Assembly (NCBI RefSeq): GCF_014199395.1
Contig: NZ_JACIJM010000002.1
Span: forward strand, 310,001 to 374,000
Length of the DNA: 64,000 bases
Direction: 5' to 3'
DNA from: Yoonia ponticola
GTDB taxonomy: Bacteria; Pseudomonadota; Alphaproteobacteria; Rhodobacterales; Rhodobacteraceae
Both the position numbers and the translations under genes were made by a program. The notes below the pieces were generated by a model. It worked only from the letters and a program-made list of their open reading frames with translations, did not search any database and was not told the origin of the DNA. This document shows positions 27,292-34,984 of the stretch, piece by piece; position 1 is the stretch's first letter; each line of letters starts with the position of its first letter.

Positions 27292-27393
27292 ATGATTGCG
27301 ATTAATCCCAACGACCCTTTGCGTGACAAGCTGATTCAGGACTGTCTTCGCGCCGTCGGTTTCGCGCTAGGGGCACAAAAATGCTGGATGTGA
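27292..27393 (+). CDS. Candidate small leader ORF before the GT operon
   Basis: A 33-codon reading frame (starting MIAINPNDPLRDKL, ending QKCWM) overlaps the first 13 bases of the next gene. A GAGGAG element lies at 27271-27276, 15 bases before this ATG and three bases before an in-frame TTG at 27280. The overlap with the GT start could give translational coupling. I do not recognise the peptide, and it may be a chance ORF. Confidence 0.25.
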   Translation: MIAINPNDPLRDKLIQDCLRAVGFALGAQKCWM

Positions 27394-28550
27394 TCTGCGT
27401 CATCGACTCGCGGTTTGAAGGTGGAACTGCCGCCGCGGCGGCGAGTGACGTCACCGCATTTCTGAACGACGGCCAGTCAGTCGGCTTAGTCGAAGTGCGT
27501 AGTTCGTATATTAAATCTCGGTCTGCAAAGCGCAGCGCAATTATTGATAATCTATGTCAGGACAATCGGGTCATTTGCCTGCCCAGCGCCCAGCGCCAAA
27601 AACATCGTGCACGCACCGTTTTCCTGCATCATCCGATGACGTTCTATTACGGACTGGACCAGCCGATTCAGCTGGAAGCGGACCACGCCTATTTGGTTGC
27701 ACATCATCTTCCGTTTCGCGGCGACGGATCGCTTCAATATGATCCCATCACAACAACACAACGCGCGCGGTATTTTACGGGCGTCAGCCCGATGTGGGCG
27801 CCTGTATCGGGGCTTTGCCGGCAACAACTGCGTTCCTTTTCACCTTTAATACGTCTTGCCTCACAGGATTGGCCAAACGTGTTTGACGTGGACGCGTGGC
27901 AGCCGAAAAAGGAAACATTTACCTCCGATACAATCACAATCGGCCGCCATGGGCGTTCTGATCTGTTGAAATGGCCCGAAACCGCGCAAGCCATCGCTGA
28001 TAGCCTACCGACCCTTCCTAAGTGCAAGATCCGCGTCATGGGGCTGCCAGCCGATGACATCGCGGCAATGGGCGTGGACACTGACGACTGGACGATCTTG
28101 CCATTCAACGCCGAACCGGTGCCCGATTTTCTAGATCAACTTGATGTTTTCGTTTATCATTTTCACCCAGATGCCAGCGAAAGTTTTGGCCGTACCGTCG
28201 CTGAGGCCATGTTGATGGGTGCGCTTTGTATCCTTGATCCACGGCTGAAACCGACGTTTGGCAATCTTGCCGTCTATTGCGACCCCCATGATACCGCACG
28301 ACTTATCGAAAACATGCGTCATGATCCGGTCGGCTCGCGGCACTTTGCAGCCAAGACGCGCGATGCCATCTGCGAAACACACAGGTTTAGTTCAGTTCCC
28401 AGTCGGTTGAAGCAGTTGAACCTACCTGTCCCACAAGAAGGGGTGCAACCAAATCGGTCAGAAAATCCAATTCAGGTGATGCGAAAGATTATCGGACTGA
28501 TGCGGCGGCACGAATTTACTCTCTCCGACCTCCAAAAAATGGACCGTTAG
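27381..28550 (+). CDS. Glycosyltransferase with GT4-like C-terminal domain
   Basis: The C-terminal half carries ITIGRHGRSDLLKWPET, VRVMGL-like strands and the donor-site pattern DASESFGRTVAEAMLMGALCI, the usual GT4 signature. The N-terminal half (MLDVICVIDSRFEGGTAAAAASD) fits the acceptor side of a GT-B fold. The ATG at 27381 has AGGGG seven bases upstream. It begins an operon of four genes ending at 31145, with a two-base gap to the PIG-L gene. Sugar unknown. Confidence 0.77.
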   Translation: MLDVICVIDSRFEGGTAAAAASDVTAFLNDGQSVGLVEVRSSYIKSRSAKRSAIIDNLCQDNRVICLPSAQRQKHRARTVFLHHPMTFYYGLDQPIQLEADHAYLVAHHLPFRGDGSLQYDPITTTQRARYFTGVSPMWAPVSGLCRQQLRSFSPLIRLASQDWPNVFDVDAWQPKKETFTSDTITIGRHGRSDLLKWPETAQAIADSLPTLPKCKIRVMGLPADDIAAMGVDTDDWTILPFNAEPVPDFLDQLDVFVYHFHPDASESFGRTVAEAMLMGALCILDPRLKPTFGNLAVYCDPHDTARLIENMRHDPVGSRHFAAKTRDAICETHRFSSVPSRLKQLNLPVPQEGVQPNRSENPIQVMRKIIGLMRRHEFTLSDLQKMDR

Positions 28551-28552
28551 AT

Positions 28553-29437
28553 ATGCAAAGTTCCAATCAGCCCGTCGCTCGGTCAGACAAATTAAATGGA
28601 CTACGCCGTGCGTTCTGGGCAAGGGCCGAACGTTTGGCTTGTTTTGCCATGCACCATGCCCTCAAGGCAAAGGCAAAAGACCAAAGCGCAGATATTGCAC
28701 AGCGCAGTGCGCTCGTTCTGGCCCCACACGCGGACGACGAAACGCTTGGTTGCGGCGGTGTCATTGCGTTAAAGCGCAACGCAGGAACTGATGTAACAGT
28801 TGCTGTCGCGACTGATGGATCGGCGTCACATCGCCACGAAATATGGTCGGCCACCACATTGGATGCACTGATTGCATTGCGCGAGACGGAAACCCTAACC
28901 GCTTGCAAAACGCTCGGTGTCAACACGAACGACGTGCGCTTTCTCAAGCAACCAGATGGAGATTTGGCAGGGGATATCGCAGCTCTCACCACCGCCATCA
29001 CGACCCTGCTGCACGCGACGCGCCCCGACGATGTCTTCGTGTGTGCCGAACGCGATGGTCACCCAGACCATACCGCACTGGCACAAGCGACCCATCTGGC
29101 CTTGCAGGACTACGCCGGCTACGTTCGCATCTTGGAATATCCGGTCTGGTGCTTCGATTTCCGATCATGGCGCGTGCAGGATATGACCAATACCAAAGGT
29201 TTCGTTGCAGGCGTCAAAGACATGCTGAACACTATCCGCGATTGGTCGATGATATCGGTGCGGACTCAAAGCGTCCTACACCTGAAGAAAGCAGCGCTGG
29301 CTGCCCATCAATCCCAACTGGGCACCTACGACCCTGAACCACAATGGTCCGGACTGCCGGACACGTTCACGCGGCATTTTCTAACAAAAACCGAAATATT
29401 CCGTCTTATTGCACGCGAGGACGGCAACCGAAAATGA
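28553..29437 (+). CDS. PIG-L/LmbE family deacetylase
   Basis: The zinc site signature APHADDETLG is at about residues 57-66 (H59, D61, D62), and a second site ERDGHPDHTALAQ lies near residue 170, both hallmarks of LmbE/PIG-L N-acetylglucosamine deacetylases. Such enzymes remove an acetyl group from an amino sugar. The stop overlaps the start of a formyltransferase, suggesting that the freed amine is then formylated. There is no signal peptide, so the substrate would be cytoplasmic (nucleotide- or lipid-linked sugar). Confidence 0.87.
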   Translation: MQSSNQPVARSDKLNGLRRAFWARAERLACFAMHHALKAKAKDQSADIAQRSALVLAPHADDETLGCGGVIALKRNAGTDVTVAVATDGSASHRHEIWSATTLDALIALRETETLTACKTLGVNTNDVRFLKQPDGDLAGDIAALTTAITTLLHATRPDDVFVCAERDGHPDHTALAQATHLALQDYAGYVRILEYPVWCFDFRSWRVQDMTNTKGFVAGVKDMLNTIRDWSMISVRTQSVLHLKKAALAAHQSQLGTYDPEPQWSGLPDTFTRHFLTKTEIFRLIAREDGNRK

Positions 29438-30222
29438 CCCTCGCGCGCATCATATTGATCTGCCATGCGGCCCCATTTGGCAAAGCGATGGCCGCCGCAT
29501 TGCACGCACGGTTCGGACAAGGGTTGGTTGGTACGCTTGCGATTGACCGCAGGCCCGGACGGCGCGCAACACTACTGCGCAACATTAAGCAGGCATTCAA
29601 AGCATCCGCGTTAGAACGGCGCATCAGACGCGTCGAATTGGATTTGGAAAACTCCGCGCAAAAGCATTTCGACACCATGGCACAACCGCCAATGGCATGG
29701 CCGGACAGCGTCGACATTTTCACAACGTCCAATCCGAACGAAACACAGGCACTCGCTTGGCTGCGCAACTTATCTCCCGATCTGATTATCGTGACGGGGG
29801 CGCCAATCCTCAAGCCCGATCTCTTTGACCTGCCTCCGCTAGGGACGTTCAACATGCATTCATCGTTGCTGCCCGATTATCGCGGGACGCAGGCAGAGTT
29901 CTGGCAAGTGCTGGAAGATCGCATGGACACAGTGGGCCTAACGATACACCGCGTCGAAAAAGGTGTAGATACTGGCGCGATTGTGCGGCAGGTGCCGACT
30001 TCAGTTGACGCACCAATATCGCCTCAGATGGTGCGCGCAAAAAATCTGCTGGCGGCACTAAATGTTGTTCCCGACGCAGTGCAAAGCATACTGGACGGTT
30101 CAGCGCAGCCGAAAATGCAGACTGACGGCGGCCCGCCCAAACGCAGCAAAGACAAAACCGTTACGCAACGCAGCAAACTGCTCGCACGGTTGGGTTATTC
30201 AGAATTTGGCGACATGGCATGA
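29434..30222 (+). CDS. Formyltransferase-family protein (sugar N-formyltransferase candidate)
   Basis: The core carries the formyltransferase signature FNMHSSLLPDYRG with N140 and H142, and the downstream catalytic aspartate D179 in GVDTGAI. The protein is 262 residues, shorter than Fmt, as in sugar N-formyltransferases such as those making N-formylated O-antigen sugars. I use the ATG at 29434 overlapping the PIG-L stop (ATGA); an upstream in-frame extension to 29344 is inside that gene. It probably uses N10-formyl-tetrahydrofolate. Paired with the deacetylase, it would replace N-acetyl by N-formyl. This coupling is inferred. Confidence 0.8.
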   Translation: MTLARIILICHAAPFGKAMAAALHARFGQGLVGTLAIDRRPGRRATLLRNIKQAFKASALERRIRRVELDLENSAQKHFDTMAQPPMAWPDSVDIFTTSNPNETQALAWLRNLSPDLIIVTGAPILKPDLFDLPPLGTFNMHSSLLPDYRGTQAEFWQVLEDRMDTVGLTIHRVEKGVDTGAIVRQVPTSVDAPISPQMVRAKNLLAALNVVPDAVQSILDGSAQPKMQTDGGPPKRSKDKTVTQRSKLLARLGYSEFGDMA

Positions 30223-31145
30223 AACAACACCTCAGATCAGCGTTCATATCGACGGCATTGCGGGTCAAGCGCCATAAGCCAGAGGATGCGATCGTCCTTA
30301 GCTGCGACCCCCGAAGCGGCTCAACGTGGATCAGCGAAGTTTTGGGTGCGGCAACCCCAAGCGCAGTGATATGGGAACCTTTTCATCGTGACAACGTACC
30401 CGAGGTTAAGGATCTTGGTTTTGCTTGGCGGCAGTACATTCCCGCCGACGCCGACTGGCCCGAGGCGGAAACATTGATCCGTAAAGTAATGTCAGGTGGG
30501 GTCATCAACCAATGGACTAGCTGGGCAAATCCCGCCGTGGATTTTCTGCGGGCCGAACGACTGATCATTAAGTGCTGCCGCGCCAATGGCTTCCTGCCTT
30601 GGATGGTCCGCAAGATCGCATTCAAACGGAAACCAATCCATTTCCTACGCCATCCATTTGCAATTGCTGCGTCGCAGATCAAAATGGGCAACTTCGATAC
30701 CGATGGTATGGATCGCGACCTCGACCGTGGCCCGTATACACAATGCATGGTCGAAACCTCTCGCTACATTCGCGGCCTCTCAACCGATGAAGAAAAGATC
30801 GTGGCGATGTGGTGCCGCACCCATCAGGCGGCCTTGAACGATCCTTTGACCCATGAACGTACAATACGGGTGCACTATGAGAATCTGACAATGGATCCTG
30901 CTCGCGAAATTCAGCGGGTTTTCGACAGATGGGGCGAATCGATGCCCGGCAATGTGCTGTCACTTGTGCGGAAAGCGAGCAGAATGACGGAAAAAACCAG
31001 TAAATTGGAAACGCCTGAGCAACAGGTTTCCAAATGGAGAAAACATTTTTCCGATAAACAGGTGGCGCGAATGACGAACGTCATCATCGATTTTAACGTC
31101 ACAAATTATGGCGAAAATGTGATGCCTATTGATGAGGACAGTTAA
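30219..31145 (+). CDS. PAPS-dependent sulfotransferase
   Basis: The 5'-phosphosulfate loop SCDPRSGSTWISEVL occurs near residue 30, and the 3'-phosphate motif FLRHPFAIAASQIKMG near residue 147. A later IRVHYENLTMDP fits the conserved region before the C-terminal helix. This is the Sulfotransfer_1/3 type, unlike the Sulfotransfer_2-like proteins at 13349 and 16145. It overlaps the formyltransferase stop by four bases and ends the operon. The acceptor is presumably a sugar of the locus glycan. Confidence 0.85.
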   Translation: MKQHLRSAFISTALRVKRHKPEDAIVLSCDPRSGSTWISEVLGAATPSAVIWEPFHRDNVPEVKDLGFAWRQYIPADADWPEAETLIRKVMSGGVINQWTSWANPAVDFLRAERLIIKCCRANGFLPWMVRKIAFKRKPIHFLRHPFAIAASQIKMGNFDTDGMDRDLDRGPYTQCMVETSRYIRGLSTDEEKIVAMWCRTHQAALNDPLTHERTIRVHYENLTMDPAREIQRVFDRWGESMPGNVLSLVRKASRMTEKTSKLETPEQQVSKWRKHFSDKQVARMTNVIIDFNVTNYGENVMPIDEDS

Positions 31146-31488
31146 CGTAAATTCAGTTTTTAGAAGTCGTCATATAAAATAAAAATTTCTTTTCTTGCAG
31201 ATAGTTGGGGCACATAGTTACGTGCATGAAATCTGAAATCTTCCTTTCGAAATCGACCAACTTATGCGATGAACACACCAACCCAAAACGCAAGAAAAGT
31301 CTTAAAAACAATGTGAAAATTGGGGCTTTGCACAGCTCTACGACATGCCTCACCACCTAAAAATAGCTTGCGATCTGCACGTTCCCACGCAAGAATGTTA
31401 ACTATATTTTAACGAAACTACCTCGCGGCTATATTTTTTGCCGATTTCTATATTTTTGCCGATTTAAAATCGATTATTTTATTAATAG
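31146..31488. promoter_or_regulatory. 343-base AT-rich region before the ExoY-like gene, with tandem 18/19-bp repeat
   Basis: This region has a strongly lowered GC content compared with neighbours. Two adjacent near-identical copies of TATATTTTTTGCCGATTTC (31430-31448) and TATATTTTTGCCGATTTA (31449-31466) lie 22-59 bases upstream of the priming transferase gene, followed by a TTAAAATCGAT stretch. The repeats look like tandem operator sites or a slipped promoter. The minus-strand ORF in this gap lacks support and is not called. Confidence 0.5.
31430..31466 (+). repeat. Tandem 18/19-bp direct repeat, candidate operator
   Basis: Two head-to-tail copies differ by one T in the homopolymer run and the last base. 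Their position immediately upstream of the initiating transferase makes a regulatory role plausible but unproven. Confidence 0.7.
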
Positions 31489-32163
31489 ATGGTTAGGAAT
31501 ATGTATCATTCGCACATCATTCATGAATCCAATAACTGGACAACAAACTCTAAAGGCAAACGTTATTTTGATCTAATAGTTGCAGCAATTATGCTTCTTC
31601 TCTTCGCGCCTGCGATGGTTTTAATTGCGGTATGGTTAAAGCTTGTTAGTCCCGGTCCAATTTTTTATTCCCATACGCGCATTGGGAAAAACAACGAACT
31701 GTTCAATTGCCTTAAGTTCAGAACAATGGTGATGGATGCCGATCAGCGGCTTGCTGACCTATTGGCGTCAAATCATGCGGTTCGCATGGAATGGGAGACC
31801 TGTCGCAAATTGCGCCGTGATCCCCGCGTTGTACCCGGTGCCGGTGCCTTGCTACGTAAATCCAGTCTTGATGAACTTCCACAGATTTTCAACGTCTTGC
31901 GCGGCGACATGAGCGTCGTTGGCCCGCGCCCGATTGTTAAAGATGAACTGCAATTTTACGGAATTCACAAAGAGGCGTATCTTTCAGTGCGTCCAGGTTT
32001 GACTGGTCCGTGGCAATCATCAGAACGTTCCGACGGATCGTATCGGTCACGCGTGATGAAAGATGCCGATTATGTTCACAACGCGACGTTGCGGACGGAC
32101 ATATCACTCATCAGCACGACTGCGCGCAAGCTTTTGAACTGCAGGTTGAACGGTGCCTACTGA
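31489..32163 (+). CDS. ExoY-like polyprenyl-phosphate sugar-1-phosphate transferase
   Basis: Length (224 residues) and features match the ExoY/WcaJ C-terminal family. One membrane segment lies at about residues 27-50, followed by SPGPIFYSHTRIG, NCLKFRTM (about 74-80), RKSSLDELPQIFNVLRGDMSVVGPRP, and RPGLTGPWQ. This initiates the repeating unit by moving a hexose-1-phosphate onto undecaprenyl phosphate. Start is uncertain between 31489 and an ATG at 31501; no ideal ribosome-binding site precedes either. It is monocistronic and convergent with a small membrane gene that overlaps its end by 60 bases. Confidence 0.88.
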   Translation: MVRNMYHSHIIHESNNWTTNSKGKRYFDLIVAAIMLLLFAPAMVLIAVWLKLVSPGPIFYSHTRIGKNNELFNCLKFRTMVMDADQRLADLLASNHAVRMEWETCRKLRRDPRVVPGAGALLRKSSLDELPQIFNVLRGDMSVVGPRPIVKDELQFYGIHKEAYLSVRPGLTGPWQSSERSDGSYRSRVMKDADYVHNATLRTDISLISTTARKLLNCRLNGAY

Positions 32164-32355
32164 TCCCAGTTCGTCAGGCTTGTCCGCTTGATCGGTGCGC
32201 GCACTGAATAACCAAGCATCAAGCAAAATCATGGGCGCGCTGAAAATCCACGCGCCGACGATCCAAATGAAAATTGACCCACCAAGATATAATTTAAGGG
32301 CGATCGATAAGGCGACAAGCAAGCCTAAGATGCCAAGTGCACGCACAAACTGCAT
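32104..32355 (-). CDS. Small hypothetical membrane protein
   Basis: An 83-residue protein begins MQFVRALGILGLLVALSIAL and has two hydrophobic segments (about 4-24 and 30-51), then a polar tail. An AAAGG element is eight bases upstream of the ATG at 32355, good support for translation. The 3' end overlaps the ExoY-like gene by 60 bases on the opposite strand. I do not recognise a family; a role beside the priming transferase or flippase is only positional. Confidence 0.55.
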   Translation of the reverse strand: MQFVRALGILGLLVALSIALKLYLGGSIFIWIVGAWIFSAPMILLDAWLFSARTDQADKPDELGSVGTVQPAVQKLARSRADE

Positions 32356-32493
32356 TAAATTCGCCTTTACCCATCTAACAGTCAGGCCATTCCCAATGCT
32401 GTCAGACAACCTCGTTAAATTCACCCAAGTACGAACCAATGTAGGGCATAAAGTAAGTTTGCCAAGGCGCAGAAGTAAGTACAAGTCAGTTCT

Positions 32494-33954
32494 GTGACCT
32501 TATCAGCACCCCCACCTCGACGAGACAACTTCTTTGCCAGCGTGCGGCAACTCGTCGGTGCGCGTGCTTTCGTCATGTTTTTGCAGTTTCTGAGCCTACC
32601 AATTCTGACTCGACTTTTGTCGATAGAAGACTTCGCCATCGTCGCGCTTGGCATGGTGATCCCACATTTTGCCAACACCTTCAGCGACTCTGGCTTTGGG
32701 AAATCACTGATCCGCTTACAAAAGTTTGATCACGCGGAATGGAGCACTGTGTTCTGGTTCCTTGCTGCCGTTGGTGCTGGTCTGGCGGGGATTGTCATGC
32801 TCGCCGCACCGTTTTACGCAAACGCCACCGGCGTGCCCGAACTCTTCGCGGTTATGATCGTGTTGGCGCTGCTGCCATTCTTGCAATCGCTCAGCGCAGT
32901 CTATCAAGCATGGATCGAACGCGATTTTGGCTATAAAAAAATTGCGAACATCATGATGATCAGCGGATTGGTCAGTTTGGCCACCGCGATTTGCCTTGCG
33001 CTTTTAGGGTTCGGCTACTGGGCATTAGTAATCCAGCAAATCCTGCTCGTCGCCGTTCAGTTTGCCGCTTACGCCTATGTGAGTGAATTTCGGCCCAAGC
33101 TGACCTTCCATCCGAAATTGCTACACCTCCATTTTGGCTTTGGCGTGAACACATTGTTGTTTTCAGGTATTATGGCCATCCAGAAACAGCTACCGATCAT
33201 TGCGTTCAACCAGCTTTTTGGCACGCTCGCCGTGTCGCTGTGGTCGATGTCAGAAAGACTGTCCCGCTTTCCTAAAATTGGGGCTGTTGGCCCATTTTCG
33301 CGGGTCGCGATGGTCGCAATGTCGCGACAGTGGCGCGATGGAGCGGGGGCCGCTGATACGGGGCAAACCTATCTGGCGTCGTCCAGATTATTGGCCATTT
33401 TTCTGTTTCCCTGCTTAATCGTCGCGGCATTCCATGCCAGGCCCGTTTTCGCTTGGGTCCTGTCCGAACCATGGGGCGACGTTGCCCCACTGTTTGGCTT
33501 AGCTGTACCCGCGTTGTTGGCTGAACTGGTGTCATCAATCGGGGGAAAGGTGTTCATGGCAGCCAACCGCACCGATCTACGCCTGCGCATGTCAATCGAA
33601 CGGTTCATCCTTGGCACGATCCTGTTTCTACTCGCGCTTCCGTTTGGGTTGGAAGCCGCAATCGCAGTCAGAAGCATTTTCGCCGTGATCTACATGCCCC
33701 GCTATTGGCGTTACATGAACAAATGCGTGCCGTTATCGATCATGTCCGAAGCAAAGGTACTGGTTCTTCCGGCCTGCGTTGGATTGGTAGCAGCGATACT
33801 CGGGCACTATATCCGCGCACCTTGGGATTTTTCTACGCTACAGGATTGCGCTGTCGTCGTCTGCCTTTGCATCATCGCGACCGGCGTCACAGTGCTTTTG
33901 ACATATCGTCAGATCGTGAACGATATGGCTTGGCTGAGAAACTCAACGAAATAG
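32494..33954 (+). CDS. Wzx/ExoT-like polysaccharide flippase (MOP superfamily)
   Basis: This 486-residue protein has about 12-14 predicted helices. The N-terminal pattern FFASVRQLVGARAFVMFLQFLSLPILTRLLSIEDFAIVAL matches the lipopolysaccharide/oligosaccharide flippase family, as do F..YKKIANI and FGVNTLLFSG. A GTG start at 32494 is used; the first helices begin around residue 25. It would flip the lipid-linked repeat across the inner membrane for the ExoQ-like polymerase. It is divergent from the small membrane gene and separate from the other transporters of the locus. Confidence 0.85.
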   Translation: MTLSAPPPRRDNFFASVRQLVGARAFVMFLQFLSLPILTRLLSIEDFAIVALGMVIPHFANTFSDSGFGKSLIRLQKFDHAEWSTVFWFLAAVGAGLAGIVMLAAPFYANATGVPELFAVMIVLALLPFLQSLSAVYQAWIERDFGYKKIANIMMISGLVSLATAICLALLGFGYWALVIQQILLVAVQFAAYAYVSEFRPKLTFHPKLLHLHFGFGVNTLLFSGIMAIQKQLPIIAFNQLFGTLAVSLWSMSERLSRFPKIGAVGPFSRVAMVAMSRQWRDGAGAADTGQTYLASSRLLAIFLFPCLIVAAFHARPVFAWVLSEPWGDVAPLFGLAVPALLAELVSSIGGKVFMAANRTDLRLRMSIERFILGTILFLLALPFGLEAAIAVRSIFAVIYMPRYWRYMNKCVPLSIMSEAKVLVLPACVGLVAAILGHYIRAPWDFSTLQDCAVVVCLCIIATGVTVLLTYRQIVNDMAWLRNSTK

Positions 33955-33986
33955 ACTGGGCTCACTACGTCGCACGCAGCCACCCC

Positions 33987-34862
33987 TTAAGCCGACAGAC
34001 TTCGGATCCGCTGCGATCGGTAGGCTGGGTGTGATTGACTGCTGCGCACTGCGATCCCCATTGAGTTTAGATCAACAGTCACAGAAAAGCGTGGATCGTG
34101 CATGATCTCAAGCCACGCCTTTTCCATCCCGTCCGACCAGCGAATGTCGTCATAGATCAAGACCACGTCATTCTGAGACGCACCTAAGATCATATCGGTG
34201 TATTTCAGCGTTGGTTTGTATTTATGATTGCCGTCGATAAACGCGAGGTCCAACGACGGTAGCGCTGGCAGCAAAGGCCCAAGCGTGTCGTTGAAATCGC
34301 CAAGCACAAATTCTGTGTGATCAAGACCAAGGCTCGCATGCAACTTCTTTGCGATATTAGCGCGGTAAGGCGAAAACTCAAGCGTTGTCAGCTCAGCGCC
34401 GCTTACCTTCGCGATACGCTGACCTGCCGCGATATAGGCCGACGACACGCCAACATTGGTTCCCATTTCAAGGATGCATTTCGGGGCAAACGCTGCACAG
34501 AGGTCCATCAACAGCTTTGCCGCGCGCGCGCTTTTGCTGACCGCGACAACATCGCAAATCCGCTGACCTTCGTCATGCCCCCCCGGCGCGCCAAGATCAC
34601 CGGTCGCTAGCATAGACGTATCATCCAGCATGGTCGCGCGCTGCGCCTCAATCTTCTCCGCCCAGGCCTGAGATTCAGCAAGGCCGGCAAATGCAAAGTT
34701 GTCGATACCCTGTGCCAGTCTCGACGCAATCGGATCGCCGTGACCGTTTAGATCATCGATCAACCCACGGATACGACCCTTTTCCACAAAGGCCGTTGTT
34801 TCGACAATGACATTCCGCAGCAATGTGTTGCGCCCAATAGCGCGTTTGACAGTTGATATCAT
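33987..34862 (-). CDS. Class I SAM-dependent methyltransferase
   Basis: The central domain shows ILEMGTNVGVSSAYIA (SAM-binding glycine loop), LTTLEFSPYRANIA, LGDFNDTLGPLLP, LAFIDGNHKY and LIYDDIRW, a pattern like O-methyltransferase-fold enzymes and related sugar methyltransferases. The N-terminal 130 residues are less recognisable. It is encoded opposite to the flippase and 122 bases downstream of the RTX gene. O-methylation of a sugar of the exported polymer is plausible; alternative substrates cannot be excluded. Confidence 0.75.
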   Translation of the reverse strand: MISTVKRAIGRNTLLRNVIVETTAFVEKGRIRGLIDDLNGHGDPIASRLAQGIDNFAFAGLAESQAWAEKIEAQRATMLDDTSMLATGDLGAPGGHDEGQRICDVVAVSKSARAAKLLMDLCAAFAPKCILEMGTNVGVSSAYIAAGQRIAKVSGAELTTLEFSPYRANIAKKLHASLGLDHTEFVLGDFNDTLGPLLPALPSLDLAFIDGNHKYKPTLKYTDMILGASQNDVVLIYDDIRWSDGMEKAWLEIMHDPRFSVTVDLNSMGIAVRSSQSHPAYRSQRIRSLSA

Positions 34863-34950
34863 TTTCTCCCTTTCGGGTTAATTGAGGCTTCATTTTAAAT
34901 ACTGAAAAAACCGTAAAGAATATTCGCAGTGTCCCGTGGTCAGCAGAGAC

Positions 34951-34976
34951 GGCGCGGCAGCTTGGAATGCCGCGCC
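34951..34976 (-). terminator. Hairpin downstream of the RTX gene
   Basis: A perfect 9-bp stem (GGCGCGGCA at 34951-34959 with TGCCGCGCC at 34968-34976) and an eight-base loop lie nine bases past the RTX stop. There is no U-tract on the minus-strand transcript. It may end or stabilise the transcript. Confidence 0.55.
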
Positions 34977-34984
34977 GATTGCAT

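Noticed and set aside
31153..31356. Minus-strand 67-codon ORF in the AT-rich gap
   Set aside because: GTG start without Shine-Dalgarno, no domain, composition like non-coding AT-rich DNA.
31430..31466. Possible CRISPR repeats
   Set aside because: Only two adjacent copies with no spacer between them and no cas genes.
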